From NCBI RefSeq assembly GCF_900168055.1, contig NZ_FUYS01000013.1:1-64000 (forward strand): a stretch of DNA of 64,000 bases, given 5' to 3'. The notes under the pieces were generated by a model. That model did no database searches. It was not told the DNA's origin and saw nothing but the letters and a program-made list of their open reading frames with translations. The translations under genes were made by a program, and so were the position numbers. Below are positions 42,184-51,648 of the stretch, piece by piece. How positions within the stretch are numbered: position 1 is the first letter of the stretch; each line of letters starts with the position of its first letter. This stretch comes from Parapedobacter luteus. GTDB lineage: Bacteria > Bacteroidota > Bacteroidia > Sphingobacteriales > Sphingobacteriaceae.

Positions 42184-43809
42184 ATGAAGCTCAGGCCCGC
42201 TCTGTTTTTGCTACCCCTGATAGCCCTGGCTGTGTGTCCCACTAAGGCCAACGACACGGTATTGGTGCAACTTCAGCAAGTATTGCGCAATAAGGCGTTG
42301 TACGATAGCACGAAAGAACGCAAGATCAACTCCATCAAGCAGCACCTGCAAAATAGCTCCTTGAGCCTGGCCAAGCAATACGAAGTAAATCGGCAACTTA
42401 TTGAAGCCTATAAAAAATACAGAGCGGATTCTGCTGTATTCTATGCGAAGCAAAACCACCAGATTGCGACAAAGTTAGCTAACTCATTTTTCAAGAATGA
42501 AACAGCAATTCAGTTGGCTTGGTTATACTCATCCGGAGGCCTTTATATCGAATCAAAAAAACTGCTGGAAGGAATCGACCGTATTTCATTGCCGGACCGG
42601 CTCTTGCCGGAGTATTATGAAACGTACCTTGCCTTCTGCAGTCACTACGGGCAAAGTAACGGCAACAACGCATATTACCAGAAAAGCGAACAATACCGTG
42701 ATTCGCTATTAGCTGTTCTTGATACAGCGTCCCTAAAATATCAGATTACAGCAGCTACCCGAACGCTCTACGAAGGGAAACAAACGGAGGCAGAAGCGAT
42801 GTTACTGGCCTTGCTTGGCCAGACTGACGACCAAAACCCCGAACAGGCGCTCATTACCTACCTGCTTGGTGTCATCAGTAAAAACAGAGGTGATATTGCA
42901 CAACAACTGCATTATTTTGCCATGTCTGCCATTACCGACATGATAAATGCTATCAAGGACAACGCTTCCCTCCAAAGCTTGGCGCTTACATACTATGACA
43001 TGGGCAACATAGCACTAGCATATCAGTTTATGGAAGCCGCTATCAACGATGCCATTTTCTGCAACGCACGGTATCGCACCGTAGAAAGCACGATTTACTA
43101 TCCCATCATCAATGCTTCCTTCAGAGAACTGGAACGCGAACAGAAAGCTGAACTCCGATTATATTTGGTGTTAATCAGCGTTTTATCCATCGGACTCATC
43201 ATTGGCATTGTTTATAGTTATATACAAATGAAGCGCCTCGCGAAGACACGAAAAGCACTTTATCTGACAAACCAGCAACTCAGCCAACTAAACCTAGCGC
43301 TTCAAAAAGCCAACGACAATTTGTTTGAAGCCAACCATATCAAAGAAGAATATATCGCTCATTTTTTCGACATCTGCTCGGCCAACATTGAGAAACTGGA
43401 AAACTATAGGAAATCCCTTCACAAAAAGGCGGTTAATAACCAATACGATTTGCTGTTAAAAGAACTGAAATCTACAAACCTCGCCGAAAATGAGTTAGCA
43501 GAACTGTATCATAATTTTGACACTATCTTTCTCAACCTATACCCTACGTTCGTATCTGAGTTTAATAGCCTTCTTTTACCCAACGAACACATACTTCCGA
43601 AATCCGGTGAGTTGCTCAATAACGAGCTACGGATATTTGCGTTAATGCGCTTGGGCATTACAGACAGCGTAAAAATTGCCGGTTTCCTGCGATATTCTTT
43701 ACGCACCGTGTATAATTACCGTACCAAGATTCGGCATAAAGCGGCCGTTTCACGTGAGGAATTTGAGGCTCAGGTCAGGCAAATCGGCACCTTAAGACAG
43801 ATTATCTAA
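42184..43809 (+). CDS. DUF6377 membrane-bound transcriptional regulator, PUL 2
   Basis: 541 residues. Signal peptide (ALFLLPLIALAVCPTKA), then ~300 residues of periplasmic TPR-like helices (AYKKYRADSAVFYAKQNHQI), a membrane helix at ~324-347 (LYLVLISVLSIGLIIGIVYS), a coiled coil (NQQLSQLNLALQKANDNLFE), and a DUF6377 cytoplasmic part with a LuxR-like helix-turn-helix at ~483-520 (LMRLGITDSVKIAGFLRYSL). The architecture is SusR-like: periplasmic sensor, membrane helix, DNA-binding tail. It lies directly upstream of susC on the same strand and is the likely activator of PUL 2; a dyad at 43965-43985 is a candidate site. Confidence 0.85.
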   Translation: MKLRPALFLLPLIALAVCPTKANDTVLVQLQQVLRNKALYDSTKERKINSIKQHLQNSSLSLAKQYEVNRQLIEAYKKYRADSAVFYAKQNHQIATKLANSFFKNETAIQLAWLYSSGGLYIESKKLLEGIDRISLPDRLLPEYYETYLAFCSHYGQSNGNNAYYQKSEQYRDSLLAVLDTASLKYQITAATRTLYEGKQTEAEAMLLALLGQTDDQNPEQALITYLLGVISKNRGDIAQQLHYFAMSAITDMINAIKDNASLQSLALTYYDMGNIALAYQFMEAAINDAIFCNARYRTVESTIYYPIINASFRELEREQKAELRLYLVLISVLSIGLIIGIVYSYIQMKRLAKTRKALYLTNQQLSQLNLALQKANDNLFEANHIKEEYIAHFFDICSANIEKLENYRKSLHKKAVNNQYDLLLKELKSTNLAENELAELYHNFDTIFLNLYPTFVSEFNSLLLPNEHILPKSGELLNNELRIFALMRLGITDSVKIAGFLRYSLRTVYNYRTKIRHKAAVSREEFEAQVRQIGTLRQII

Positions 43810-43951
43810 GCCAACTGATGGGATAAATAGTTACTTTTTCAACCTTCCGCGATCACATTAAATAACTGACTATTAGCTAAATATTCATTTTCAGATTTTA
43901 CTTTTTCGCTTCACTTCTGCGGTAGTATAGATTTCTGCCATTGCGTGTTTC

Positions 43952-43959
43952 TAATTTTG
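43952..43959 (+). promoter_or_regulatory. -7 element of the PUL 2 promoter
   Basis: TAATTTTG matches TAnnTTTG exactly. Start expected near 43964, leader of ~78 nt. No -33 TTG at 19 nt, as expected for an activated promoter. Confidence 0.5.
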
Positions 43960-43964
43960 TCAGA

Positions 43965-43985
43965 CATAAGTGATGGTCGCTTATG
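43965..43985. promoter_or_regulatory. Dyad at the predicted +1 of PUL 2
   Basis: CATAAGTGA-TGG-TCGCTTATG: 9-bp arms with one mismatch (or a T-G pair in RNA). It begins at the predicted transcription start, so it is either an operator or a 5'-terminal mRNA hairpin. 56 bp before the susC ATG. Confidence 0.5.
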
Positions 43986-44041
43986 CCATGGTTGGGATAG
44001 CCAATTAAAAACCCAATTTAACCTGTATTAAAATCAACGAT

Positions 44042-47032
44042 ATGGAATTTTTCTTTATCCAACTAAAAAGGGGTATTTTCCCTATCTTTCTACTATTTAC
44101 CTGGTTCAATGCTTCGCCAAGTCTTGCCCAGATCAATCTGCGCGTTACAGGAACGGTGACTGACGCCAGCAATGGGGAGCCGATGTTTGGGGTATCAGTG
44201 TCCCAAAAGGGGGCATCCAATGGCACTACAACAGATGACAATGGACAATTTGTATTAAACAACGTACCGGAAGGAGCGATCGTTGCTATTTCATTTATCG
44301 GCTATGACCCATTAGAACTACCTGCAACCGACAACCCAATGAACGTCCAATTAAGCCCGTCGTTGAACATGCTGGAAGATGTGGTCGTCATAGGTTACGG
44401 CTCGGTGAAACGGAAAGATGTCACAACCGCCATCTCAAGTGTATCGATGGATGACCTCAACGAGCGGCCCATCGTATCAGCGGCACAGGCAATACAAGGC
44501 AGGGCAGCCGGTGTATCAGTTATCCAGCCTAATGGCGCACCGGGAGGCGAAACATCCATCCGTATCCGGGGGACGACGTCGTTTAACGGCAGTAACGACC
44601 CCCTCTACGTCGTAGACGGCGTACCCGTAGACAACATCAACTTTCTCTCTCCGCAGGACATCGCTGACATGCAGATTTTAAAAGATGCATCTTCAGCGGC
44701 AATATATGGGTCGCGAGCAGCCAATGGCGTAGTCCTCATCACGACCAAAAGAGGAGCTGAGGGTGGCGCAAAAATTTCTTTAAGTGCACAGGCAACACAA
44801 AACCGGGTAACGAATAAAATCGAGCCGCTAAACACTGAACAATACCGTGAGCTACAAAACGAAATCGGCCTGATAAACCTGCCGGAAGGACTCACCGACC
44901 AAACCAACTGGTTCGACGAAGCATATAACACCGGGCATATCCAAAATTATCAAATGTCCATCTCCGACGGCACGGAAAAGCTGAAATACTTCCTTTCAGG
45001 TGGGTACCTAGACGAAAAGGGCGTATTAGCCACCGCATTTTATAAACGTTATAACTTCCGCGCCAACATTGATAACCAAGTACGTGATTGGTTGAATATC
45101 AGTGCCAACGTATCGTATTCCGATTACAACAACAATGGTATTATATCTGGCACCGGTGCCAATCGGGGGGGCGTCGTACTATCAGTGATCAACACACCTA
45201 CTTATGCACCGATCTGGAATCCTGAAAACCCCGCCCAATATTACAACAACTTCTACGGGATAGGCAACATCACTAGCCCATTGGAAAACATGGCGCGCAG
45301 CAAAAACAATAAGGCCCGCGAAAACCGATTGCTCGCTTCAGGACACGCCACGCTACTGTTTACACCGGAGTTGCAGCTTAAATCATCATTCACGGTAGAC
45401 CGTCGCAATGCAGTGAGTACCGCTTTTCTTGATCCCGTTTCTACAGCTTGGGGTCGCAACCAATATGGTGAGGGATCAGACAACCGCAATATGAATACGG
45501 TGCTGACCTGGGATAATATCTTAACGTATGCCAGAAGCATTGACCGACATAACGTTGAAGCGATGGGCGGTACGTCGTGGACGCAATCTGAATATACCAA
45601 CAATTGGATCAGCGGATCGCACTACCGTAATGATCTAATTCCAACATTGAATGCAGCAAATAAGATCGCTTGGAATGGTACTGGTTCGGGTGGTTCGGAA
45701 TGGGGAATCATGTCCTATTTCGGCCGAGCATCGTATAATTTTGATAGCCGCTACCTCGTCACCGCTAACCTCCGCGCAGACGGGTCGTCCAAGCTACATC
45801 CCGACCACCGTTGGGGGGTATTTCCATCGGTATCTGCGGCATGGCGCCTGTCCGCTGAGCCATTTATGGAAAACGTAACCTGGTTGGATGATCTAAAAAT
45901 CCGCGGGGGATGGGGACAAACGGGTAACCAATCAGGCATTGGCGACTATGCCTACCTGCAACGCTATACCATCAACCGCATCGAGTGGTTCGTTGAGGGC
46001 CAGGAAAATGCTTTGCCCGCTATCTCTCAAGCCAACCTACGTACGCCTGACTTGACCTGGGAAACCACTACGCAAACCAATATCGGTCTTGACTTTATGG
46101 CGCTCCGGAATCGGCTGACCGTCAACCTTGATTATTACTATAAACGCACCACGGATATGTTGATGTTTGTGTCGCTGCCCGCAGGTGCGGCAGCGGCTAA
46201 TTCAATTGTTCGCAATGAAGGAGTGATGACCAACCGTGGGGTTGAAATCACGGTCAACAGTCAGAACTTCCGCGAAGGCGAATTCCGCTGGGATACAGAC
46301 TTCAATATATCCTTCAACCGCAATAAGCTAGAAAGCCTTGAGCTACAGCAAATCTATAGTGCCGCCACCACCAGCGAAGTGGTTAACGAAGCCGTAGTCC
46401 GCAATGAGCCTGGCAGGCCTCTGGGTGGATTCTTCGGCTATATCAGTGACGGCGTAGACCCGGAGACCGGTGAGCTCATGTATCGGGACCTCAATAATGA
46501 CGGCCGACTTTCCTCTTCAGACCGCACCTACATCGGTAATCCCAATCCAGATTTCACCTTTGGTCTTACCAATACGCTTTCCTACAAAAATTTCAACTTG
46601 AGTATCTTCTTACAAGGATCTTATGGCAATGATATTTACAACGCCTCGCGCATGGAAACCGAAGGCATGTATGACGGCAAAAACCAGTCAACCCGCGTAC
46701 TCGACCGTTGGCGTATACCCGGCCAGATTACCGAGGTGCCCAAAGCAGGGTTTGACATCCGAAACTCCACTTACTTCATAGAGGATGGCAGCTATTTACG
46801 GGTCAAAAACGTTGCCCTGTCGTACAATATCAGGGGCAGCCTGCTGACGCGCTGGGGTATCAATCGCCTACAACCATACGTGTCAGCAACCAACCTACTC
46901 ACGTGGACCAACTACTCCGGTATGGACCCGGAAGTAAACCAATGGGGAAACAGTGGAGCAGTGCAAGGCATCGACTGGGGGACCTACCCTCAAAACCGTT
47001 CATTCGTAGTAGGGATTAATGTTGAATTCTAA
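44042..47032 (+). CDS. SusC/RagA-family TonB-dependent glycan transporter (PUL 2)
   Basis: 996 residues. Signal peptide (FPIFLLFTWFNASPSLAQ), carboxypeptidase-regulatory-like domain (RVTGTVTDASNGEPMFGVSV), SusC plug start DVVVIGYGSVKRKDVTTAIS and plug motif NDPLYVVDGVPVDNINFLSP, then the barrel ending WGTYPQNRSFVVGINVEF. Outer-membrane pore for the oligosaccharide bound by the SusD 13 nt downstream. Similar in layout to the PUL 1 SusC but with clearly different sequence, so not a recent duplicate. Confidence 0.96.
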   Translation: MEFFFIQLKRGIFPIFLLFTWFNASPSLAQINLRVTGTVTDASNGEPMFGVSVSQKGASNGTTTDDNGQFVLNNVPEGAIVAISFIGYDPLELPATDNPMNVQLSPSLNMLEDVVVIGYGSVKRKDVTTAISSVSMDDLNERPIVSAAQAIQGRAAGVSVIQPNGAPGGETSIRIRGTTSFNGSNDPLYVVDGVPVDNINFLSPQDIADMQILKDASSAAIYGSRAANGVVLITTKRGAEGGAKISLSAQATQNRVTNKIEPLNTEQYRELQNEIGLINLPEGLTDQTNWFDEAYNTGHIQNYQMSISDGTEKLKYFLSGGYLDEKGVLATAFYKRYNFRANIDNQVRDWLNISANVSYSDYNNNGIISGTGANRGGVVLSVINTPTYAPIWNPENPAQYYNNFYGIGNITSPLENMARSKNNKARENRLLASGHATLLFTPELQLKSSFTVDRRNAVSTAFLDPVSTAWGRNQYGEGSDNRNMNTVLTWDNILTYARSIDRHNVEAMGGTSWTQSEYTNNWISGSHYRNDLIPTLNAANKIAWNGTGSGGSEWGIMSYFGRASYNFDSRYLVTANLRADGSSKLHPDHRWGVFPSVSAAWRLSAEPFMENVTWLDDLKIRGGWGQTGNQSGIGDYAYLQRYTINRIEWFVEGQENALPAISQANLRTPDLTWETTTQTNIGLDFMALRNRLTVNLDYYYKRTTDMLMFVSLPAGAAAANSIVRNEGVMTNRGVEITVNSQNFREGEFRWDTDFNISFNRNKLESLELQQIYSAATTSEVVNEAVVRNEPGRPLGGFFGYISDGVDPETGELMYRDLNNDGRLSSSDRTYIGNPNPDFTFGLTNTLSYKNFNLSIFLQGSYGNDIYNASRMETEGMYDGKNQSTRVLDRWRIPGQITEVPKAGFDIRNSTYFIEDGSYLRVKNVALSYNIRGSLLTRWGINRLQPYVSATNLLTWTNYSGMDPEVNQWGNSGAVQGIDWGTYPQNRSFVVGINVEF

Positions 47033-47045
47033 AAACCATAGACCA

Positions 47046-48569
47046 ATGAATACCAAATATATATTTCCAATAGTGTTGAGCAGTGTTCTGCTGTTTATGA
47101 ACTCCTGCTCATTAATCTTCGAGCCGGTAGACACCTATTCTGATGTGACAGAAGGCATCACCGAGGGCGGCGATGAGGTGGTTTTTCGCGACAAAGCGGC
47201 CGTGGAAGGTCATCTGGTGACACTCTATAACCAATTAAGGGAGCGTCAAGAGCATTGGTATCTGGACTTGTTGCTAATTGCAGAAGCTCATGCGGATAAC
47301 GCCTACGCGGGTACGACTGGCGCCGAAGTGGTGCCCTTTGAAAACAATGCCATTGAGGGTTCCAATTCCGTCATCAACCGTGATTGGAACCGCTATCTTG
47401 AGGATATTGCACGAGCAAACCGTCTCATCGTCAATATTGACGGCGTGCAGGACGCATCGCTAACCATAGCTGAGCGCGAACGGTATAAGGCCGAGGCCAA
47501 AATTTTCAGGGCAATGATTCTTTTTGATATGGTCCGTCTTTGGGGATCGATCCCCGTCATCACCACCGAAGCAGAAGATATTACATCGGAAACCATCGGA
47601 GAAGTATATGATGATTATTTTCCCTCTCAAGCTACAGAGGAGGAGGCGTATCGCCAAATTGAACAGGACTTATTGGACGCATTAGGTGCGGCTCCGGACA
47701 ATAACCCGTCGGACAAAACACGCTTCTCTAAATCTGTGGCTAAAGCACTGCTGGCCAAAATATATGCCGAGAAACCCATTCGAGACTATAATAAAGTCAT
47801 CCAATATGCGGACGAACTGGCTGCCGATGGCTTTGACCTTGTAAGCGATTACAGCGACCTGTTCGGCATGAATGCCAGTAATACGGATACAAAAATGCGT
47901 AATACCCAAGAATCAATCCTAGAAGCACAGTTTTTCTCCGGCGGCGGCAACTGGGTAACGTGGATGTTTGGCCGCGACCTGACCAACTGGAACAATAATT
48001 TTACTTGGGCAAAATGGGTAACCCCTTCGCGCGACCTTATCCGCACCTTTCAAAATGAAGGCGACGAAGTACGCTACCGAGAATCCATTGTATATTATGA
48101 AACCAGCTGGAGCAATTATTACCCTTCAAGCAATTACCCCTTTATGTACAAATGCCGTTCAGCGTTCAGCAGCATCATCAAATACCGATACGCCGACATC
48201 TTGCTGCTCAAGGCCGAGGCTCTCATTATGCGCGATGGGGCCGATTTGGCTGCCGCCGCCGATATTATAGACCGTATCCGTCAGCGGGCCGGTGGTCTGC
48301 CACGATTGAGCAGCTCCGTGCGTGCCAGCAAAGAAGCCATGTTGGATGCGCTCTTGAAAGAACGGCGCCTGGAGCTGGCTTTCGAAGGGCAACGTTGGTT
48401 TGACCTGGTTCGACTGAACAAGGTGGAAGAGGTGATGAATGCCGTTTTTGCCAACGATTCAGGAAGACGGCCACAGGTCTATCCATTTAGTGAAAACTCC
48501 TATCGCATGCCTATCCCACAGGCTGTTCTGGATCAGAATCCCAATTTAGTTCAAAACCCCGGCTATTAA
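47046..48569 (+). CDS. SusD/RagB-family glycan-binding lipoprotein (PUL 2)
   Basis: 507 residues from ATG 47046; an earlier in-frame start at 47019 would overlap susC and precede the signal peptide. Lipobox MNSC at the end of IFPIVLSSVLLFMNSC. Helical body with YKAEAKIFRAMILFDMVRLW, the SusD signature LLKERRLELAFEGQRWFDLV near the C-terminus and YRMPIPQAVLDQNPNLVQNP at the end. Binds glycan over the SusC pore. 18 nt before the GH30 gene. Confidence 0.95.
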   Translation: MNTKYIFPIVLSSVLLFMNSCSLIFEPVDTYSDVTEGITEGGDEVVFRDKAAVEGHLVTLYNQLRERQEHWYLDLLLIAEAHADNAYAGTTGAEVVPFENNAIEGSNSVINRDWNRYLEDIARANRLIVNIDGVQDASLTIAERERYKAEAKIFRAMILFDMVRLWGSIPVITTEAEDITSETIGEVYDDYFPSQATEEEAYRQIEQDLLDALGAAPDNNPSDKTRFSKSVAKALLAKIYAEKPIRDYNKVIQYADELAADGFDLVSDYSDLFGMNASNTDTKMRNTQESILEAQFFSGGGNWVTWMFGRDLTNWNNNFTWAKWVTPSRDLIRTFQNEGDEVRYRESIVYYETSWSNYYPSSNYPFMYKCRSAFSSIIKYRYADILLLKAEALIMRDGADLAAAADIIDRIRQRAGGLPRLSSSVRASKEAMLDALLKERRLELAFEGQRWFDLVRLNKVEEVMNAVFANDSGRRPQVYPFSENSYRMPIPQAVLDQNPNLVQNPGY

Positions 48570-48587
48570 TCCGATAAAACATTTTCC

Positions 48588-50093
48588 ATGCAAGTATTAG
48601 CCTTCTTAAAACGTGTTTTCACCACATTATTTGCTTTTTGTATACTGGTTTCAGCGTGCAGCTCGGACAAAGTCAATGAATCGCCCCAACCTCATGAGGA
48701 GGACAATCCTGAGGTGACGGGCGATGTGACGATTTATGTAACCACAGCCAATCTATCTCACGATTTAGCTAAACAGGCTGTGGATTTCAGCACATCATCC
48801 AACATGTCACCAACAACCATTACACTCAATCCCTCCCAGCGTTATCAAACAATGGACGGGTTTGGCGCGGCAGTGACTGGCTCTTCCAGCTACAACCTTA
48901 TGCAAATGACTGCCGAGGATCGGGCGAAATTCCTTAAGGAAACATTCTCCGAAGCGGACGGTTACGGACATAGCTATATCCGTATAGCCATTGGCTGTTC
49001 AGACTTTTCACTCAGCGAGTATTCGCTCTGTGACAATCCGGGTATTGAAAATTTTGCATTGCAAAGCGAGGAGCGAGATTATGTCATTCCTGTCTTAAAG
49101 GAAATTCTGGCCATCAATCCTTCCATCAAAATCATCGGTTCGCCATGGACCCCCCCTCGTTGGATGAAGGTGAATAACCTCGTCGACCGGCAACCTCACA
49201 ACTCATGGACTAGTGGCCACCTCAACCCTGCTTACTATCAGGACTATGGGCTGTATTTCGTCAAATGGATACAAGCCCTACAAGCAGAAGGAATTCCCAT
49301 CTACGCCGTAACGCCTCAAAACGAGCCACTCAACCGGGGCAACTCAGCTTCCCTATTCATGGGCTGGCAGGAGCAGCAAACATTTATCAAAGAAGCACTC
49401 GGTCCACAGTTACAGGCCGCAGGTTTGGGAACAAAAATCTATGTCTTCGACCACAACTATAACTATGACAACATGGCCGATCAAGTTGATTATCCCATCA
49501 AAATATATCAAGATGATGTAGCGGCGTCCTTTGTGGCCGGCGCGGCTTATCACAATTATGGGGGTAACCGCCAGGAGCTGCTTGACATTCACCAACAACG
49601 CCCCGATAAAGAGTTAATTTTTACAGAAACATCCATCGGCACATGGAACGACGGTCAGAACTTACCCTCCCGCCTGATGGATGACATGGAAGAAGTTGCC
49701 CTCGGCACGGTAAATAACTGGTGCAAGGCCGTCATCGTTTGGAATCTGATGCTCGATAGCGAGCGCGGTCCTAATCGCGACGGCGGATGCCAGACCTGCT
49801 TCGGTGCAGTAGATATCAATAAAAACGATTACAAAACCATCCGTAGAAACTCACACTATTACATCATCAGCCACCTTTCAGCGGTGGTCAAACCGGGGGC
49901 AACCCGTATCGGGACCAGTGGCTATTCCGCGGCTGGCGTAACGCACGCAGCATTTGAAAACCTTGACGGTAGCTATGCTGTCGTATTACTCAACAATACA
50001 AACGAAACAAGGCGCATTACATTCGCAGATGGCACAAACCACTTCCGTTATGAAATCCCGGCAAAATCAGTAGTCTCTTATCGTTGGAATTAG
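48588..50093 (+). CDS. GH30 glycoside hydrolase, surface lipoprotein, likely endo-beta-1,6-glucanase
   Basis: 501 residues. Lipoprotein signal with lipobox VSAC. TIM barrel plus beta side domain of family GH30: QTMDGFGAAVTGSSSYNLMQ at the start, KIIGSPWTPPRWMKVNN, acid/base Glu246 in VTPQNEPLNRGN, nucleophile Glu347 in LIFTETSIGTWNDG, and a C-terminal strand region ending EIPAKSVVSYRWN. GH30 includes glucocerebrosidases, xylanases and beta-1,6-glucanases (subfamily 3). The order susC-susD-GH30-glycan-binding protein resembles the Bacteroides thetaiotaomicron beta-1,6-glucan (pustulan) locus, which favours beta-1,6-glucan. The locus has no GH3 here, so the last step must be done elsewhere. Confidence 0.9.
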   Translation: MQVLAFLKRVFTTLFAFCILVSACSSDKVNESPQPHEEDNPEVTGDVTIYVTTANLSHDLAKQAVDFSTSSNMSPTTITLNPSQRYQTMDGFGAAVTGSSSYNLMQMTAEDRAKFLKETFSEADGYGHSYIRIAIGCSDFSLSEYSLCDNPGIENFALQSEERDYVIPVLKEILAINPSIKIIGSPWTPPRWMKVNNLVDRQPHNSWTSGHLNPAYYQDYGLYFVKWIQALQAEGIPIYAVTPQNEPLNRGNSASLFMGWQEQQTFIKEALGPQLQAAGLGTKIYVFDHNYNYDNMADQVDYPIKIYQDDVAASFVAGAAYHNYGGNRQELLDIHQQRPDKELIFTETSIGTWNDGQNLPSRLMDDMEEVALGTVNNWCKAVIVWNLMLDSERGPNRDGGCQTCFGAVDINKNDYKTIRRNSHYYIISHLSAVVKPGATRIGTSGYSAAGVTHAAFENLDGSYAVVLLNNTNETRRITFADGTNHFRYEIPAKSVVSYRWN

Positions 50094-50104
50094 ACCGTAA
50101 AATT

Positions 50105-51439
50105 ATGAGAAAACCATTAATAACTTTTTTAATTCTCTTCGGCGCAGTCACGATGAACGCCTGCAAAAAGGAAGAGCAGAAAGCGCCGGGAAATCCCGTT
50201 ATAAACATCAAAACGGAATTCTCTTCTGCCTATTTCGGCGATAGTCTTCAATTCACTGTGGGCGTCTCAGATGAAGCGCGCATACCGCTATCTACGTTGA
50301 AAGCACACTTGTATTACAGTGATGAACTAGTATCTGAAACGGTCATCCGTACGAAAACGGAGGGCGATTACACCGGCAAAATATATATCCCTTATTATGC
50401 TCATGTACCGAATGGTACGGCGACCCTTAAGCTGGTATTGCAAAACATCAACTTCACGACGCGTGAAGAAACCCTTGAATTGCCCGTCGAACGTCCCGAT
50501 TACCCGTATTTAACATTGATTGCAGAAGACACCGAATATCGTATGGAACGCACAGGCCTATATACGTACGCCGCCGCTACTACCTTTCCGGCGAAGGTAA
50601 ACGGATACATCAAAACACCAGCTTACGGCGACAACGGAAATGAGCTGACGTTTGGCTGGGAAGAGCATACTATCAAGGAGGGCAGTATCAATAATATTCC
50701 GTTCTCCAATGCATTCTCGGGCGACTATACCATTATGTTCAATACCTTGAACTATGAAGCCTCTCCGTTCATCATCGCATACGCCATTAACCAAACAGTA
50801 ATGGATCGGGTGGACGATAACATGTATCGGGTCGATCTTGCTTTGAATCGTGAAGAGCAAGTGGTAATTGATGGTTTTGACGACTTAGATGCGTGGTGGT
50901 TCGATCCGGATTTCTTTACACGCGACGCCTCGGGTAACCTTCTATTTCAAGCGAAGAGCGGCAATTATCGAATATCGGCAGACTTCAATCATGAGTACTT
51001 CATCGTAGAAGCACTGACCGGCACAAACTTATCAACATTACAAGCTGATGGATCCGGCGCAGTGTGGGTCATCGGCGAAGGCATCGGAAAACCCTCAATA
51101 GCGACAAATGCTGTCGGTTGGACTACTGAGAAAGCGCTTTGCATGGCCCCGGTGGCAGATAAGATTTATCAAATCACCGTGGTTGCTGGTACCACCGTCT
51201 CGGCGAGCGATATCAATTTTAAATTTTTCCATCAAAAGGGTTGGGGCGGCGAATTTACCAATGCAGCCCTCAGCACCACCAGCGATCTTATCTTCGTGGG
51301 TGACGGGAGCAACGGCCGGGATCCGGGCAATCTCGGCATTACCGAAGGACAAACATTAGAAACCGGTGCCACTTATGTCTTCACGCTAGACCTTACCGGA
51401 GGCAACGACAACGGCGTTTTAACCGTCGAAAAGAAGTAG
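50105..51439 (+). CDS. Surface glycan-binding lipoprotein (DUF5125/DUF5121-like), PUL 2
   Basis: 444 residues from ATG 50105; the frame extends upstream to a TTG inside the GH30 end. Lipobox-like MNAC after LITFLILFGAVT. N-terminal Ig-like domain (FGDSLQFTVGVSDEARIPLS), a central domain, and a C-terminal beta domain (GSGAVWVIGEGIGKPSIATN; DINFKFFHQKGWGGEFTNAA). No catalytic motif. Position after GH30 and composition fit the SusE/F-type surface glycan-binding proteins paired with GH30_3 enzymes. It likely binds the same polymer and feeds the enzyme. Last gene of the PUL; a strong hairpin follows. Confidence 0.82.
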   Translation: MRKPLITFLILFGAVTMNACKKEEQKAPGNPVINIKTEFSSAYFGDSLQFTVGVSDEARIPLSTLKAHLYYSDELVSETVIRTKTEGDYTGKIYIPYYAHVPNGTATLKLVLQNINFTTREETLELPVERPDYPYLTLIAEDTEYRMERTGLYTYAAATTFPAKVNGYIKTPAYGDNGNELTFGWEEHTIKEGSINNIPFSNAFSGDYTIMFNTLNYEASPFIIAYAINQTVMDRVDDNMYRVDLALNREEQVVIDGFDDLDAWWFDPDFFTRDASGNLLFQAKSGNYRISADFNHEYFIVEALTGTNLSTLQADGSGAVWVIGEGIGKPSIATNAVGWTTEKALCMAPVADKIYQITVVAGTTVSASDINFKFFHQKGWGGEFTNAALSTTSDLIFVGDGSNGRDPGNLGITEGQTLETGATYVFTLDLTGGNDNGVLTVEKK

Positions 51440-51460
51440 TCCCCCCTTCTTCCCCCCTTA

Positions 51461-51497
51461 CAACCCCTTGTTATGCAAAAGCATTAACAAGGGGTTG
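51461..51497 (+). terminator. Strong hairpin ending PUL 2
   Basis: CAACCCCTTGTTA (51461-51473) pairs with TAACAAGGGGTTG (51485-51497), and TGC/GCA close an AAAA tetraloop. Sixteen base pairs with one bulge. There is no T-run after it, so it may act as a transcript-end stabiliser or factor-assisted terminator. Its right arm runs up to the -33 element of the uvrA promoter. Confidence 0.6.
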
Positions 51498-51527
51498 TTG
51501 ATACTAAAAAAATTATCCGTACTTTTG
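51498..51527 (+). promoter_or_regulatory. Promoter of the uvrA leader/uvrA
   Basis: TTG 51498-51500, 19-nt spacer, TACTTTTG 51520-51527: an exact match to the consensus. Start expected at about 51531-51532, 117 nt before the uvrA ATG. Confidence 0.75.
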
Positions 51528-51530
51528 TAT

Positions 51531-51627
51531 GCCTCCGCATAGGCCAGCCTACGGAGTGGTTATCCACATGAACCCTGCTGTGACATCGCAGACTCAGAAG
51601 GCGATGAAAGGGCGGGGTTCATGAGGC
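51531..51627 (+). ncRNA. Structured leader RNA upstream of uvrA
   Basis: Helices seen: hairpin A, CTCCG (51533-51537)/CGGAG (51552-51556) extended by TAGG/CCTA around CCAG; hairpin B, GTGG-TTAT-CCAC (51556-51567); long helix C, 51567-51578 with 51612-51623 (12 bp including one G-U); inner helix D, CATCGC/GCGATG (51584-51589 with 51601-51606) with an 11-nt loop. GCCTC (51531-51535) could also pair with GAGGC (51623-51627), closing the whole fold and competing with hairpin A. It starts at the predicted +1 and ends 21 nt before the uvrA start. Could be a riboswitch, a protein-binding leader, or a separate small RNA; it matches no family I know. No T-run after it. Confidence 0.6.
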
Positions 51628-51648
51628 CGTAAATGCAATCATGCACGA

